Source: Ureibacillus sp. (GTDB lineage Bacteria > Bacillota > Bacilli > Bacillales_A > Planococcaceae). Taken from it: a DNA stretch of 61,012 nt. Positions 7,584 to 17,177 of this stretch are shown here, piece after piece. The stretch is from NCBI GenBank assembly GCA_031178355.1, contig JAPSJC010000009.1, positions 1-61,012 of the forward strand, given 5' to 3'. Made by a program: the position numbers and the translations under genes. The notes under the pieces were generated by a model. The model saw only the letters and a program-made list of their open reading frames with translations, was not told the origin of the DNA and ran no database searches. Positions within the stretch are counted from its first letter, which is position 1, and the number at the start of each line of letters is the position of its first letter.

Positions 7584-9161
7584 ATGACTTCAAAAATAGA
7601 GCAAGATATTTTATCGCGTCGTACATTTGCCATCATCTCTCACCCGGATGCAGGGAAAACGACAATTACTGAAAAATTATTATTATTTGGTGGCGCGATT
7701 CGCGATGCTGGTACTGTAAAAGGGAAGAAGAGTGGTAAATTTGCAACGAGTGACTGGATGGAAATTGAAAAGCAACGTGGAATTTCAGTTACTTCTTCTG
7801 TCATGCAATTCGATTATGATGGTTTTCGTGTCAACATTTTAGATACTCCAGGTCACCAAGACTTTTCAGAAGATACGTATCGTACTTTAATGGCTGTTGA
7901 CAGTGCAGTCATGGTAGTGGACGTAGCTAAAGGAATCGAGGCACAAACGCTTAAATTATTTAAAGTTTGTCGTATGCGTGGTATTCCAATCTTTACTTTT
8001 ATTAACAAACTAGATCGTCAAGGAAAAGAACCTCTTGAAATTATTGAAGAATTAGAAGAAGTTCTTGGCATTAATGCATATCCAATGAATTGGCCAATTG
8101 GTATGGGAAAAGAATTTTTAGGTATATACGATCGATACAATAAGCGTATCGAACAATTCCGTACAGATGAAGAACATCGATTCTTACCAATTGATGAAGC
8201 TGGTGAATTAGCAGTTGATCATCCGATGAAAGAAACGTCTTACTATACTCAGGCTTTGGATGATATTACATTGTTAAATGAAGCAGGAAATGAATTCTCA
8301 GAAGATGGGATACGCCGTGGAGAGTTGACACCAGTGTTCTTTGGATCAGCTCTAACGAATTTCGGTGTACAGACTTTCTTAGAAACTTATTTGAAGTTTG
8401 CTCCTGCTCCTCAACCTAGAATTACGGAGGATGAGCAATTTATCGATCCAGTGGAACATGATGATTTTTCAGGATTTATCTTTAAAATTCAAGCAAATAT
8501 GAATCCGGCTCACCGAGACCGTATCGCTTTTGTACGAATCGTTTCAGGTAAATTTGAGCGTGGAATGAACATGACACTGTCTCGTACAGGTAAATCATTT
8601 AAAGTTTCACAGTCTACACAATTTTTGGCGGATGATCGTGAAACAGTAGATGAAGCGGTTGCTGGTGATATTATTGGTTTGTATGATACTGGAACCTATC
8701 AAATTGGAGATACAGTAGTTGGTAGTAAGAAAACATTCCAATTTGAAAAATTACCACAATTTACCCCAGAATTATTTGTACGTGTAACAGCTAAGAATGT
8801 AATGAAACAAAAACAGTTCCATAAAGGGATACTACAATTAGTACAAGAAGGTGCAATACAATACTATAAAACATTGCACACTGAAGAAGTTATTCTTGGT
8901 GCTGTAGGTCAGCTTCAATTTGAGGTATTTGAACATCGTATGAAGAATGAATATAATACTGAAGTTCAAATGCAACCGATTGGAACGAAAATTGCTCGAT
9001 GGATTGAAAACGAAAAAGATGTTAAAGAATCTATGTCTTCAAGTCGTTCAATGCTTGTCAAGGACCGCTTTGATAATTTGGTATTCTTATTTGAAAATGA
9101 ATTTGCAATGCGCTGGTTCTCTGAGAAAAACGAAAACATTAAATTATATAGCTTATTATAA
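7584..9161 (+). CDS. prfC: Peptide chain release factor 3 (RF3)
   Basis: A 525-residue translational GTPase of the RF3 family, which recycles RF1/RF2 from the ribosome after termination. G1 is HPDAGKTT near residue 20, the switch/G3 segment is DTPGHQDF near residue 90, and G4 is NKLD. The EF-Tu-like domain 2 and the RF3 C-terminal domain follow ([17 protein letters not shown]). Its length equals that of other RF3 proteins. An AAAAGGAGA site precedes the ATG. It follows murE in the same direction, with a terminator between them. Confidence 0.95.
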   Translation: MTSKIEQDILSRRTFAIISHPDAGKTTITEKLLLFGGAIRDAGTVKGKKSGKFATSDWMEIEKQRGISVTSSVMQFDYDGFRVNILDTPGHQDFSEDTYRTLMAVDSAVMVVDVAKGIEAQTLKLFKVCRMRGIPIFTFINKLDRQGKEPLEIIEELEEVLGINAYPMNWPIGMGKEFLGIYDRYNKRIEQFRTDEEHRFLPIDEAGELAVDHPMKETSYYTQALDDITLLNEAGNEFSEDGIRRGELTPVFFGSALTNFGVQTFLETYLKFAPAPQPRITEDEQFIDPVEHDDFSGFIFKIQANMNPAHRDRIAFVRIVSGKFERGMNMTLSRTGKSFKVSQSTQFLADDRETVDEAVAGDIIGLYDTGTYQIGDTVVGSKKTFQFEKLPQFTPELFVRVTAKNVMKQKQFHKGILQLVQEGAIQYYKTLHTEEVILGAVGQLQFEVFEHRMKNEYNTEVQMQPIGTKIARWIENEKDVKESMSSSRSMLVKDRFDNLVFLFENEFAMRWFSEKNENIKLYSLL

Positions 9162-9168
9162 AACGAGG

Positions 9169-9202
9169 TAAGATGTCTTGGAAATCAAGACATCTTATTT
9201 TT
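9169..9202 (+). terminator. Terminator after prfC
   Basis: TAAGATGTCTTG pairs perfectly with CAAGACATCTTA around a GAAAT loop, followed by TTTTT. Confidence 0.88.
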
Positions 9203-9391
9203 ATGTTTTAAAACTAAAGACTCTAATGTAAGCATTAAGAAGGAAAATAATGTTATATTGTTGTACAGAGGCTGTATACAAGTTTTTTTGAAACCTTATA
9301 TAAAGATTCGACGTTAATGAAACAAGTGGTAATCTATTTCGTAACTTAAATTAAGCAGGAAATTTGTTTACATAAAGATGGGGTGGGATTC

Positions 9392-10477
9392 ATGGGAATA
9401 CACTTTTTTACTGGCTTTCCTGGATTTATTACAAGTCAACTAGTACAAGAGATATTTAGAAAGAACTACACAGATCATATCTATGTTGTTGTATTAACTT
9501 CCGAAATACCAAAGGCAGAGCAAGTAAGTCAGCAGATTATGGACAACTTCCCGGGTAGAAAAATTACTATTATCGAAGGAGATATAACTTTAACTAATCT
9601 AGGAATTTCACCGGAAATTTTTCATTATTTTGCAGACAAAATTGAAGTGTTATGGCACTTAGCTGCAGTTTATGATTTAGCTGTTCGCAAAGAGGTTGCT
9701 TGGAAAGTGAACGTAGAAGGCACTCTTAATGTCAATGAATTTGTCAAACTACTACCGAATTTAAAGCGTTATATTTATTTCAGTACTGCTTATGTTGCTG
9801 GTAAAAGAGAGGGAGTCATTTTAGAGACAGAGCTTATTCGTCCAGAAGGCTTTAGAAACTACTATGAAGAAACGAAATTTGAGGCAGAACTGCTTGTAGA
9901 TGAAATAAAGTCAATTGTACCTACAACAATTATTCGTCCAGGTATTGTAAGAGGTAACTCAGTAACAGGCGAAACACAAAAATTTGATGGGCCATATTTC
10001 TTCTTGAATATGATAGATAAAATTAAATTTATGCCAGTTATTCCATATGTGGGACATACAACTGCATTTATAAATGTAGTACCAATCGATTATGTGATAG
10101 AATCAGCAGTTTTAATAAGTCAAGAACGCGAAGCAGAAGGTAAGACATTGCATTTAACTGATCCAAATCCTCATCCAGTAAGCGAAGTATATCGAATGAT
10201 GGTAAAACAAATGACAAATAAATTACCCCGTGGTCGAATTCCTTTGTCATTGACGAAAAAGTTCTTAAAAATAAAAAATGTTAGAAAAAGTTTAGGGGTA
10301 GAGATTGAAACGTTAGATTATTTAACTTGGAATGCATATTTTGATTGTAGAGAGTCAAAAAAAATATTATCAAAGGGTAAAATTAAGTGCCCTGATTTTC
10401 TTCAAACGATGCAACCTATGGTAAAATTTTATAATAAAAACAAGCATATTAAAGAATATCATATCGAGATAAAGTAA
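9392..10477 (+). CDS. Extended SDR family NAD(P)-dependent oxidoreductase (thioester-reductase / NAD-binding-4 type)
   Basis: A 361-residue extended short-chain dehydrogenase. The cofactor motif TGFPGFITSQLV is at residues 5-16. HLAAVYDLAV lies near residue 90, and the active-site Tyr-Lys pair is in NYYEETKFEAELL. The NAD-binding-4 family includes fatty-acyl and carboxylic-acid thioester reductases, but this protein is a stand-alone reductase-like domain with no carrier or adenylation domain, so its substrate is unknown. The frame opens with a GTG at 9383, but the ATG at 9392 has the better-spaced GGGGTGGG site. It seems monocistronic. Confidence 0.75.
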   Translation: MGIHFFTGFPGFITSQLVQEIFRKNYTDHIYVVVLTSEIPKAEQVSQQIMDNFPGRKITIIEGDITLTNLGISPEIFHYFADKIEVLWHLAAVYDLAVRKEVAWKVNVEGTLNVNEFVKLLPNLKRYIYFSTAYVAGKREGVILETELIRPEGFRNYYEETKFEAELLVDEIKSIVPTTIIRPGIVRGNSVTGETQKFDGPYFFLNMIDKIKFMPVIPYVGHTTAFINVVPIDYVIESAVLISQEREAEGKTLHLTDPNPHPVSEVYRMMVKQMTNKLPRGRIPLSLTKKFLKIKNVRKSLGVEIETLDYLTWNAYFDCRESKKILSKGKIKCPDFLQTMQPMVKFYNKNKHIKEYHIEIK

Positions 10478-10573
10478 TTTTTTTCTTGCATTTTTTAAGA
10501 TCTAATTGTAGCATGAGTTGGAGTGAAATTAGCTGTGGTAACTCTGATGCTGAACGTGTTGGAGTTTTACATC

Positions 10574-10675
10574 ATGAATAATTCTCACAGTCAGCTATTT
10601 AGGGAAAATTACTTGCAGTTTGTTAACAGGTTAGCAAGTGTACCAAAAATAAAAAACACATTCGAGCAATCATAA
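10574..10675 (+). CDS. Candidate small protein, 33 residues (uncertain)
   Basis: In the 319-bp gap after the SDR gene, an ATG at 10574 preceded by TTGGAG at a good distance opens a 33-codon frame (starts MNNSHSQLFREN, ends KNTFEQS). It overlaps the stop of a 22-codon frame (10513-10581, starts MSWSEISCGNSD) in another phase, which would permit translational coupling. Neither peptide is recognised. A terminator lies 25 bases after the second stop. Both could be chance frames or remains of a decayed gene. Confidence 0.28.
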   Translation: MNNSHSQLFRENYLQFVNRLASVPKIKNTFEQS

Positions 10676-10700
10676 TAAATGCCTATTATGTGAATTATAA

Positions 10701-10728
10701 GAGGAGCAGTTTTTACTGTTCCTCTTTT
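10701..10728 (+). terminator. Terminator upstream of the potassium channel gene
   Basis: GAGGAGCAGT pairs with ACTGTTCCTC (one wobble) around TTTT, followed by TTTT. It closes the transcript that covers the small frames at 10513-10675. Confidence 0.75.
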
Positions 10729-10796
10729 CATTTATAAATGAAGTTTATTATACTGTGAAGAGTTAGCTTAATTGATTATAAAAAGAAGGCGAGCAA

Positions 10797-12149
10797 ATGG
10801 TTAAATTATTAAAAGAACGGAAATACATTATTACACCTTTTCAATTAATCGTAACCTTTTATTTTATTGCAATTGCAATATCTTTCCTACTATTGCGAAT
10901 TCCTGCAGTATATAAAGAGGGAATCGAAGTTTCTTATATAGATAGTTTATTTACAGCAATTAGCGCAGTGAGTGTAACAGGACTGACAGTTTTTAATATT
11001 GCTGACACCTTTACTTCATTTGGACTCATTGTCTTGCTATTTATATGTCAAATTGGAGCAATTGGTATAATGTCTATTGGGACTTTTATTTGGATTATCT
11101 TTGGTAGAAAAATAGGTATGCGCGGTAGACAGCTAATTATGATTGACCATAATCAATATCATTTATCAGGTGTAGTTCATCTCTTAAAAGAAATAGTAAA
11201 ACTATTATTTGCTATTGAGATTGTTGGTGCGATTGTACTGTCTGTGCATTTTCTTCGTTATTACGATAACTGGTTAACTGCGGTAAAACATGGAGTATTC
11301 ACTTCTATTTCTGCCACTACAAATGGTGGCTTCAGTTTGAATGCTAATAGTTTACAGCCTTTTAGTACAGATTATTTCGTACAATTTGTAGTGATTATTC
11401 TAATATTATTAGGAGCAATTGGATTTCCTGTGTTAGTAGAGGTAAAGAGTTATCTTTCTCGAGAAGAACCTAACTTCAAGTTTAGTTTGTTCACGAAAAT
11501 AACAACTGCTACTTATGGTATTTTATTTTTTGTGGGAGCAATTGCTATATATTTAATTGAGTCATTCCAATCATTTCAAGGAATGGCATGGCATGAAAAA
11601 ATGTTTGTTTCTATCTTTCACTCAATATCTGCACGATCTGGTGGATTAGCAACAAGTGATATATCTAGTTTTAATGAAGCAACAGATATTTTCTTAAGCT
11701 TTCTTATGTTTATTGGTGCTTCACCTAGTTCAGCCGGTGGGGGGATTAGAACAACGACATTCGCTGTGGCTATCTTGTTTCTAATCAATTTTGCTAATGG
11801 TCGTCATGAAATCCAAATTTTCGGTCGTGAAATTCATCTATCAGACGTATATAAATCATTCGTAGTGATAATATTAGCTGCCTTTATGGTATTGTTTTCC
11901 ACTATGCTACTCTTAATTACTGAACCTTATGCATCGTTAAATGAAGTTATCTTTGAAATAACATCTGCATTTGGAACCTGTGGTTTATCATTAGGAATCA
12001 CAGAGAATTTATCGGTAGCTGGTAAGATTATTATCATGATCTTAATGTTTATCGGCCGTGTTGGGTTAATTTCGTTCTTATATTCATTAGGTGGTAAAGC
12101 AAACAAAACACAATATCGTTATCCAAAAGAAAGAGTAATAATTGGGTAG
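10797..12149 (+). CDS. TrkH/KtrB family potassium channel subunit (KtrD/KtrB-like)
   Basis: A 450-residue polytopic membrane protein of the SKT superfamily, the K+-conducting subunit of Ktr systems. The four pore repeats are recognisable, including SAVSVTGLTVFN near residue 60, SISATTNGGFSLN near residue 170, HSISARSGGLAT near residue 280 and TSAFGTCGLSLGI near residue 395. Ktr channels need a cytoplasmic RCK ring such as KtrA or KtrC; a ktrC gene lies 28 kb away in this window. A stand-alone channel gene is the arrangement of B. subtilis ktrD, but KtrB and KtrD cannot be told apart safely by eye. AAGAAGG provides the ribosome site. Confidence 0.85.
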   Translation: MVKLLKERKYIITPFQLIVTFYFIAIAISFLLLRIPAVYKEGIEVSYIDSLFTAISAVSVTGLTVFNIADTFTSFGLIVLLFICQIGAIGIMSIGTFIWIIFGRKIGMRGRQLIMIDHNQYHLSGVVHLLKEIVKLLFAIEIVGAIVLSVHFLRYYDNWLTAVKHGVFTSISATTNGGFSLNANSLQPFSTDYFVQFVVIILILLGAIGFPVLVEVKSYLSREEPNFKFSLFTKITTATYGILFFVGAIAIYLIESFQSFQGMAWHEKMFVSIFHSISARSGGLATSDISSFNEATDIFLSFLMFIGASPSSAGGGIRTTTFAVAILFLINFANGRHEIQIFGREIHLSDVYKSFVVIILAAFMVLFSTMLLLITEPYASLNEVIFEITSAFGTCGLSLGITENLSVAGKIIIMILMFIGRVGLISFLYSLGGKANKTQYRYPKERVIIG

Positions 12150-12159
12150 TCGTTGAGTT

Positions 12160-12195
12160 AAGGGTTGAAGATGAAAATCATTCAACCCTTTTTTA
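12160..12195 (+). terminator. Terminator after the potassium channel gene
   Basis: AAGGGTTGAA pairs perfectly with TTCAACCCTT around an 11-base loop, followed by TTTT. Confidence 0.85.
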
Positions 12196-12319
12196 TATTA
12201 AATTAAAATGTTGTAATTCTAATAAAACGACCCATTTTTTGTATTATAATAAACTTATAAATCGCAAAAATAACTAACACTTGACCTACTATATACATAT
12301 TATATGGAGGGTGATGAAG

Positions 12320-13075
12320 ATGATAAAAGTCGGTTATGATGCAGGGCATGGTCTTAATACTCCAGGTAAACGTACTCCTGATGGGGAGCGTGAATGGACT
12401 TTCAACAACAAAGTTGCGAAAGCTTTTGCTAAAGAACTTGCTCTTTATCGAGGGGTTACCAGTAAACGTTTTGATGATCCAACAGGCAAAAGAGATGTTC
12501 CATTAGAAGAACGGACGGACGGAGCCAATAGGTGGGGGGCAGATTATTATATTTCATTTCACCATAATGCCAATACTGCAAATTGGGGGAATTGGACAGG
12601 AATCGAAACTTTTGTGTATTTGAATAATAGATCTACTGAAAGTGGGAAACTTGCTGAGGCGATTCATCCTGCTGTTGTTAAAGCATATGGATTGAGAGAT
12701 AGAGGGATTAAAGAAGCGAATCTACACATTGTAAGAGAAACAAACATGCCCTCTATTTTAATTGAGGGAGGGTTTATGGACTCAACAATCGATATAAAGA
12801 AATTAAGAGATGATCGTGTTTTGACAAACGCAGGAAAATTAATTGCTCAAGCGTTTGCGCGTTATGTTGGATTAGAAAGGATTACTTTTGAAGATAAGGA
12901 GGAAGAGAACGTGCCGAATTTTTTAAATTCGACTGGTCGTGAAGAAGCAAAGCAACTTATCAAAAAAGGTGTAAAAGAAGGATTATTCAATGAAAAACAC
13001 GAAAATGTTGATAAATATAATGATGTTCAATTAATTAGTTATGCGTTAGCATATGTGAATCGGAAATCAAACTAA
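12320..13075 (+). CDS. N-acetylmuramoyl-L-alanine amidase (Amidase_3) with a small C-terminal domain
   Basis: A 251-residue zinc amidase that cleaves the bond between muramic acid and L-Ala in peptidoglycan. The zinc-ligand and catalytic blocks are GYDAGHG (residues 4-10), LEERTDGANRWGADYY, SFHHNA and ILIEGGFMD. A charged linker (EDKEEENVPNF) leads to a C-terminal domain of about 55 residues with two helices, possibly for wall binding or spore/phage targeting. No signal peptide is seen. Frames extend upstream to 12281, but GGAGGGTG fits the ATG at 12320. It resembles phage endolysins and cortex or mother-cell amidases, yet there are no phage genes nearby. Confidence 0.8.
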   Translation: MIKVGYDAGHGLNTPGKRTPDGEREWTFNNKVAKAFAKELALYRGVTSKRFDDPTGKRDVPLEERTDGANRWGADYYISFHHNANTANWGNWTGIETFVYLNNRSTESGKLAEAIHPAVVKAYGLRDRGIKEANLHIVRETNMPSILIEGGFMDSTIDIKKLRDDRVLTNAGKLIAQAFARYVGLERITFEDKEEENVPNFLNSTGREEAKQLIKKGVKEGLFNEKHENVDKYNDVQLISYALAYVNRKSN

Positions 13076-13081
13076 AAAGTT

Positions 13082-13126
13082 GAGGCTGTTAGAAAGGAAC
13101 ACCTTTCAATTCAGCCTCTCTTTTCC
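13082..13126 (+). terminator. Terminator after the amidase gene
   Basis: GAGGCTG pairs with CAGCCTC and an inner AGAAAGG pairs with CCTTTC. A TCTTTTCCTTT tail follows. Confidence 0.8.
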
Positions 13127-13229
13127 TTTGAATTCTTCTATGTTTGACTTTGTTTCGACAAATAATTAGCTAGATAAGATTATAACCAAGTATTCCACTA
13201 ACTTTTAGAAAATTGAAGCAGCAAAACAA

Positions 13230-13258
13230 TTGACAATAATTTCATGTTTTTATACTAT
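13230..13258 (+). promoter_or_regulatory. Sigma-A type promoter, long leader before the histidine kinase
   Basis: TTGACA (13230-13235), a 17-base spacer and TACTAT (13253-13258) form a near-consensus promoter in the 443-bp gap 13076-13518. The kinase start is about 255 bases downstream, so the transcript would carry a long AT-rich leader. Apart from the terminator at 13082 and this promoter I see nothing else convincing in the gap. Confidence 0.55.
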
Positions 13259-13518
13259 TTACTTGATAATATATAAACTTATAAATCTTTTAATTAATCA
13301 TTAGAAAAATTATATTCGTATAAACGTCTTTGGTTAGTTGAAATCGCACATTTTTATACAAGTAATAATGAGGAAATGCTAGATTTTGAATATACAGCTA
13401 GCAGATATTTTAAATACATAAGTGTTAATTTTACAAAAAACTCAATAATATTGTCATAATCTCCATGAAAGGTTAATAGATTATAAATATGTAATATATT
13501 GCAAATTACGAAGTAATC

Positions 13519-14943
13519 GTGGAAGGATTGGTGTTTCAAAAAATGGTGAAAGTTAATCCAATTTATAAAGAGTATCTTCAACCAATAAGCACTCCAATAA
13601 TAGTCTTAAACACTTCACGTCAAATTGAGTCTATAAATGACCAAGCCACCCATTTACTTCATTTGAAAGAAAATGATGTACTTCAATTGGACAAGTCATC
13701 TCAGGTTGTTTGGGATCGATTAATTAAACAACTCTCTCAGGATGAATACTACCACTGTGTCCTAAATGTAATATTAAAAGATCAAATTGAAAAATTTAAC
13801 TTTGTTTGTCACTTTGACCGCAAAAATTCACTAATTTACGCGAGAATTAAAAGACATACAAAGTATAATATGAACGTGAATAAGAAATTTGCGCAAGTTT
13901 ATTCTATGTTTAAAGATTTTCCTAATGGATTGCTAATTTCTGAATTAGATGGAGTTATTATTGATCTAAATGACAACTCCACAATTATGCTAGGATTAGA
14001 TAAATGCCAATTAATGAATAAACCCCATGAACAGATGTTTAGTCAATTTAATGATACACATCTTCAACTTCAATACTTCTGGGAATTATCTTGTAATGGA
14101 CAAGCAACTATTGAGTTATCTAGGACAGAGAATGATTCTATAAGATGGTATAAATTTGAGTCTAAAATAAACATCACTCATAAGTTGATCTATACAACAA
14201 TTACAGATGAAACTGAAAAGTATCAACTAAAGCAGGAGTTAGATCATCAAAATAGCCTTAAGTTATTAGGACAATTGGCCGCTACAATTGCTCACGAAAT
14301 ACGTAATCCTATGACTTCTATCAAAGGCTTTTTAGAGTTGGTTAAGTTGAATTCTACTGAAGAAAATATGAAATACTTAAATATAATGAAATCAGAATTG
14401 GTACGTATGGAGGAAATTCTTGCTGAAGTACTAGATTTATCTAAACCGGTTGAAAGAAAATTTGACTCGATATCAATACCTAAGATTGTTATGGAAGTGG
14501 AAGAAATTATGAAACCACTTGCAGCTATTCACCAGATAGTCATACAAGTTAAGGTGCCAAAAACACATTCTGCAGAAACTTTAGGAAATGCAAATCGCAT
14601 AAAACAAATGTTAATTAATCTTGTGAAAAATGCGGTAGAAGAAATGCATCATGGTGGGACGATTACAATCAGTGTAAGAATGGTAAATGGAAAAATACAA
14701 TTAGCAGTAAGTGATGAAGGTAAAGGCATTGAAAAAGATAAGTTAGCAAGATTGTTTACACCATTTTATACGACCAAATCAGATGGTACGGGTCTTGGAT
14801 TGCAGTTTGTTAAACAAGTAATGGAAGAACATAATGGTAGTATTCGTGTAAATAGTAAAGTTAATGAAGGATCTACTTTCGTTGCAGAGTTCCCGTGTTT
14901 AAAAGAATCTTCTCAACAGTTGTGGGAAAAACGCTCAATTTGA
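13519..14943 (+). CDS. PAS-domain sensor histidine kinase, soluble (sporulation-kinase type)
   Basis: A protein of up to 474 residues. Two PAS-like regions (about residues 20-110 and 130-235) are followed by a HisKA box with phospho-acceptor His259 in AATIAHEIRNPMTSIKG. A HATPase domain follows with N-box NLVKNAVEEM, G1 DEGKGIEKD, F-box FTPFYTTK and G2 DGTGLGLQF. No membrane segment is seen, so it senses a cytoplasmic signal. No response regulator is adjacent, which fits the orphan kinases that feed Spo0F/Spo0A in spore formers. The start is uncertain: GTG at 13519, GTG at 13531 and ATG at 13543 are all possible, with GGAAGGA at 13521. Confidence 0.82.
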   Translation: MEGLVFQKMVKVNPIYKEYLQPISTPIIVLNTSRQIESINDQATHLLHLKENDVLQLDKSSQVVWDRLIKQLSQDEYYHCVLNVILKDQIEKFNFVCHFDRKNSLIYARIKRHTKYNMNVNKKFAQVYSMFKDFPNGLLISELDGVIIDLNDNSTIMLGLDKCQLMNKPHEQMFSQFNDTHLQLQYFWELSCNGQATIELSRTENDSIRWYKFESKINITHKLIYTTITDETEKYQLKQELDHQNSLKLLGQLAATIAHEIRNPMTSIKGFLELVKLNSTEENMKYLNIMKSELVRMEEILAEVLDLSKPVERKFDSISIPKIVMEVEEIMKPLAAIHQIVIQVKVPKTHSAETLGNANRIKQMLINLVKNAVEEMHHGGTITISVRMVNGKIQLAVSDEGKGIEKDKLARLFTPFYTTKSDGTGLGLQFVKQVMEEHNGSIRVNSKVNEGSTFVAEFPCLKESSQQLWEKRSI

Positions 14944-15052
14944 AAAGGATACGAAATAGAAAAGAGTTGTAGTAATATAGGCTAAAAGTATTTTGACAAA
15001 TCTTATTATAAATCGATATAATGCTTATATTAGGAAAAAAGGATGATTTGTC

Positions 15053-15499
15053 ATGACTTCAGAAGAAATAAAACAATCTTTAAAACTTTATATCGTTCTT
15101 TCGCGTGCAAATAAGGCTATAAACGAAGTGACAAATCAATTTTTTCAACAAAATGGTTTGAACCCCACGGAATTTGCAGTTCTTGAATTACTTTATCATA
15201 AGGGAAAACAACCCTTACAACAAATTGGGAATAAAATTTTACTTGCGAGTGGTTCAATCACATATGTAATTGATAAACTTGAAAAAAGAGGTTTTTTAGC
15301 GAGGGTTTCTTGTCCAACGGATCGGCGCGTTACCTATGCAGAAATCACAGAAGCTGGGTCACAGTTTATGGATGAACTTTTCCCAGAACACGAACAACAT
15401 TTACATGAATTGTTAAGTGCTTTAACGCATGAAGAAAAAGACGTTACTATTAACTTGTTGAAAAAATTAGGATTATCAATTAAAGATTTGTCATATTAA
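15053..15499 (+). CDS. MarR family transcriptional regulator (MhqR/YkvE-like)
   Basis: A 148-residue winged-helix repressor. The recognition helix region is LQQIGNKILLASGSITYVID (about residues 58-77) and the wing is RVSCPTDRRVTYAEITEAG. It resembles the MhqR group of MarR regulators, which respond to quinones or other electrophiles. One cysteine (SCPTDRR) lies in the wing region. The paralogue is not certain and no obvious target operon is adjacent. AAAAGGATG precedes the ATG, and a TTGACA-type promoter (about 14992) lies in the 109-bp upstream gap. Confidence 0.8.
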   Translation: MTSEEIKQSLKLYIVLSRANKAINEVTNQFFQQNGLNPTEFAVLELLYHKGKQPLQQIGNKILLASGSITYVIDKLEKRGFLARVSCPTDRRVTYAEITEAGSQFMDELFPEHEQHLHELLSALTHEEKDVTINLLKKLGLSIKDLSY

Positions 15500-15589
15500 A
15501 ATAGTGTAATTATTTTAACACTTACACATTAGTTTAAATAGCTGGTGGGTGCGCTACAGTTCGGAAGTATACCATCTTAAATAATTAAA

Positions 15590-15630
15590 AGGCTGTCTAA
15601 GAAACATATTGTTTCTAGACAGCCTTTTTT
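15590..15630. terminator. Terminator after the MarR gene
   Basis: AGGCTGTCTA and GAAAC pair with GTTTC and TAGACAGCCT, with one bulged A, followed by TTTTTT. It lies between convergent genes. The rest of the 231-bp gap shows nothing else. Confidence 0.88.
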
Positions 15631-15730
15631 ATTTTTTTCATGACATCTGATAACTAACTGCTGCTATTTGATAATAATTTAATAAAAAATGTAGTTGACC
15701 AAGCTAGTATTAACATACAGTTAATTAAAG

Positions 15731-16402
15731 TTAGTTATGTGTAATAGTTAGACCCATTTTAATTAAAGCATCTGAGTAGTCAGCTACAGGGTCATCATAG
15801 ATTGTTAAACGAACAAGTTGTTGATCCTTTTCGTAGACAATTGACATGACAACTTGATCGATTAAGTCAACTTTGTACGCAGCAAAGTTTGAAATATTTG
15901 GTACATTATCAACATAAGACTGAATATCAAATTCCATATAGTCAGTGTTCTCATCAACTGCATTCATTAAATCTTCTGTATTCCTTTGTAAATCTTCGAA
16001 GGATGTTTCATTTGTTGTTAAGTATTCAATCCGCATTGAGACTGAATCGTTTTCTGTTAAATAAAGTAAGTCTTTTCCAGGTTCCTCGGCAGTAAGAGTG
16101 AAGTTTGGTAATACTTGAATAGAATATTGTTGTTCATTACTGGTTACTGAAGTTGTCTCTTCTGTTTTTTGTTCGCCATTAGATGTATATGTGATACGAT
16201 TTGTTTCATTTTCATTAACTTGCTCATCATCATCATGTGGATCTGAAGATGTTTGATTTTCATCCTTTTCTATATTGCCATTACTAGCATTTGTACCCTC
16301 AGTTGGTGTAGGGGTTGTTGTAGATTGTTCAGCAGTATTACATGCAACAAGTGCAATTAAAGCAATACATAATATGACATACATTTTGAACTGTTTTTTC
16401 AT
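15731..16402 (-). CDS. Hypothetical lipoprotein
   Basis: A 223-residue secreted lipoprotein. The signal peptide is MKKQFKMYVILCIALIAL with lipobox LVAC, cysteine about residue 21. A Thr/Ser/Asn/Asp-rich linker follows (about residues 22-75), then a compact acidic domain of about 145 residues. The domain is not recognised with certainty. GGAGGAATTC gives a good ribosome site. It lies 77 bp downstream of the CPBP protease gene on the same strand and may share its transcript. Confidence 0.72.
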   Translation of the reverse strand: MKKQFKMYVILCIALIALVACNTAEQSTTTPTPTEGTNASNGNIEKDENQTSSDPHDDDEQVNENETNRITYTSNGEQKTEETTSVTSNEQQYSIQVLPNFTLTAEEPGKDLLYLTENDSVSMRIEYLTTNETSFEDLQRNTEDLMNAVDENTDYMEFDIQSYVDNVPNISNFAAYKVDLIDQVVMSIVYEKDQQLVRLTIYDDPVADYSDALIKMGLTITHN

Positions 16403-16479
16403 GTTGAATTCCTCCTTAATGAATTAAACGTATGGGATAGATGAAAGTTTCACTAGAATTGTCATAAAAATTCAAATAC

Positions 16480-17091
16480 CTATGTAAATGGCATTATTAG
16501 GAATAAAAGGATGATGAATGTTTCGTGGGCAACGATGATTAGTGGCATACTTTTTTTCCACTCATAAATTGCTCCTAAATAAAGACTTGTTACAAATGTG
16601 ATTAACCCATAACTATAGTATCCGTTAACAAAGAATGCTCCAGCAAATAGTAAGCTACTAATAATGATTGAGGTAAATGGAGTTGTCCAACTTTTTAAGG
16701 CTTGTTGTACATAACCTCGCCAAAATAACTCTTCACCAATAACGATAATAAAAATAAGTAATACAAAATGCCAAATTGTATTTGGACCATATGTTACAAA
16801 ATATTTAGAAATAGAATTTGAAAATTCATTACTGATAGAATTGAGTATAATGTATAATAGTCGAATAATCCCGTATAGAATTACGCCATAGCCAATTCCA
16901 AATAATAAGCATTTCCAAATGGGAACTTCATCTTTTTTATCAGAAGTCAATATTGCAATAGCTGATCCAATGAGAAGGGTAAAAGTATATAAGTACCAAA
17001 AAATTGCAGATTCATCTAACGTGTAAGTGAGAAAAAAATAAAAAAATATAATTGAAAGTATTAGTCCAATTAGGTTTTTGGATATTTTCAA
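16480..17091 (-). CDS. CPBP family intramembrane metalloprotease
   Basis: A 203-residue membrane protein with about six hydrophobic segments and the CPBP (Abi) motifs. Motif 1 is EELFWRGYVQQAL (EExxxR), a later TM segment has SSLLFAGAFF, and the last motif is IVAHETF with the metal-binding His. Relatives process prenylated proteins or act in bacteriocin immunity; the role here is unknown. The open frame reaches an ATG at 17142, but AAGGAGGT is spaced correctly for a TTG at 17091 and the resulting N-terminus (MKISKNLIGLIL) looks natural. Confidence 0.75.
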   Translation of the reverse strand: MKISKNLIGLILSIIFFYFFLTYTLDESAIFWYLYTFTLLIGSAIAILTSDKKDEVPIWKCLLFGIGYGVILYGIIRLLYIILNSISNEFSNSISKYFVTYGPNTIWHFVLLIFIIVIGEELFWRGYVQQALKSWTTPFTSIIISSLLFAGAFFVNGYYSYGLITFVTSLYLGAIYEWKKSMPLIIVAHETFIILLFLIMPFT

Positions 17092-17177
17092 AAGTATGAC
17101 CTCCTTGCTCTTTATTATATTAACACAAAAAAAATTTCCCAATCATCATTTGAAAAGATGTAAAGGGAAATCTATTA

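Noticed and set aside
8947-9171. 74-codon + strand frame within prfC
   Set aside because: A shadow frame lying wholly over the well-supported C-terminal part of RF3.
13376-13459. 27-codon frame in the leader of the histidine kinase
   Set aside because: The GAGG is only two bases from the ATG and no family resemblance or terminator supports it.
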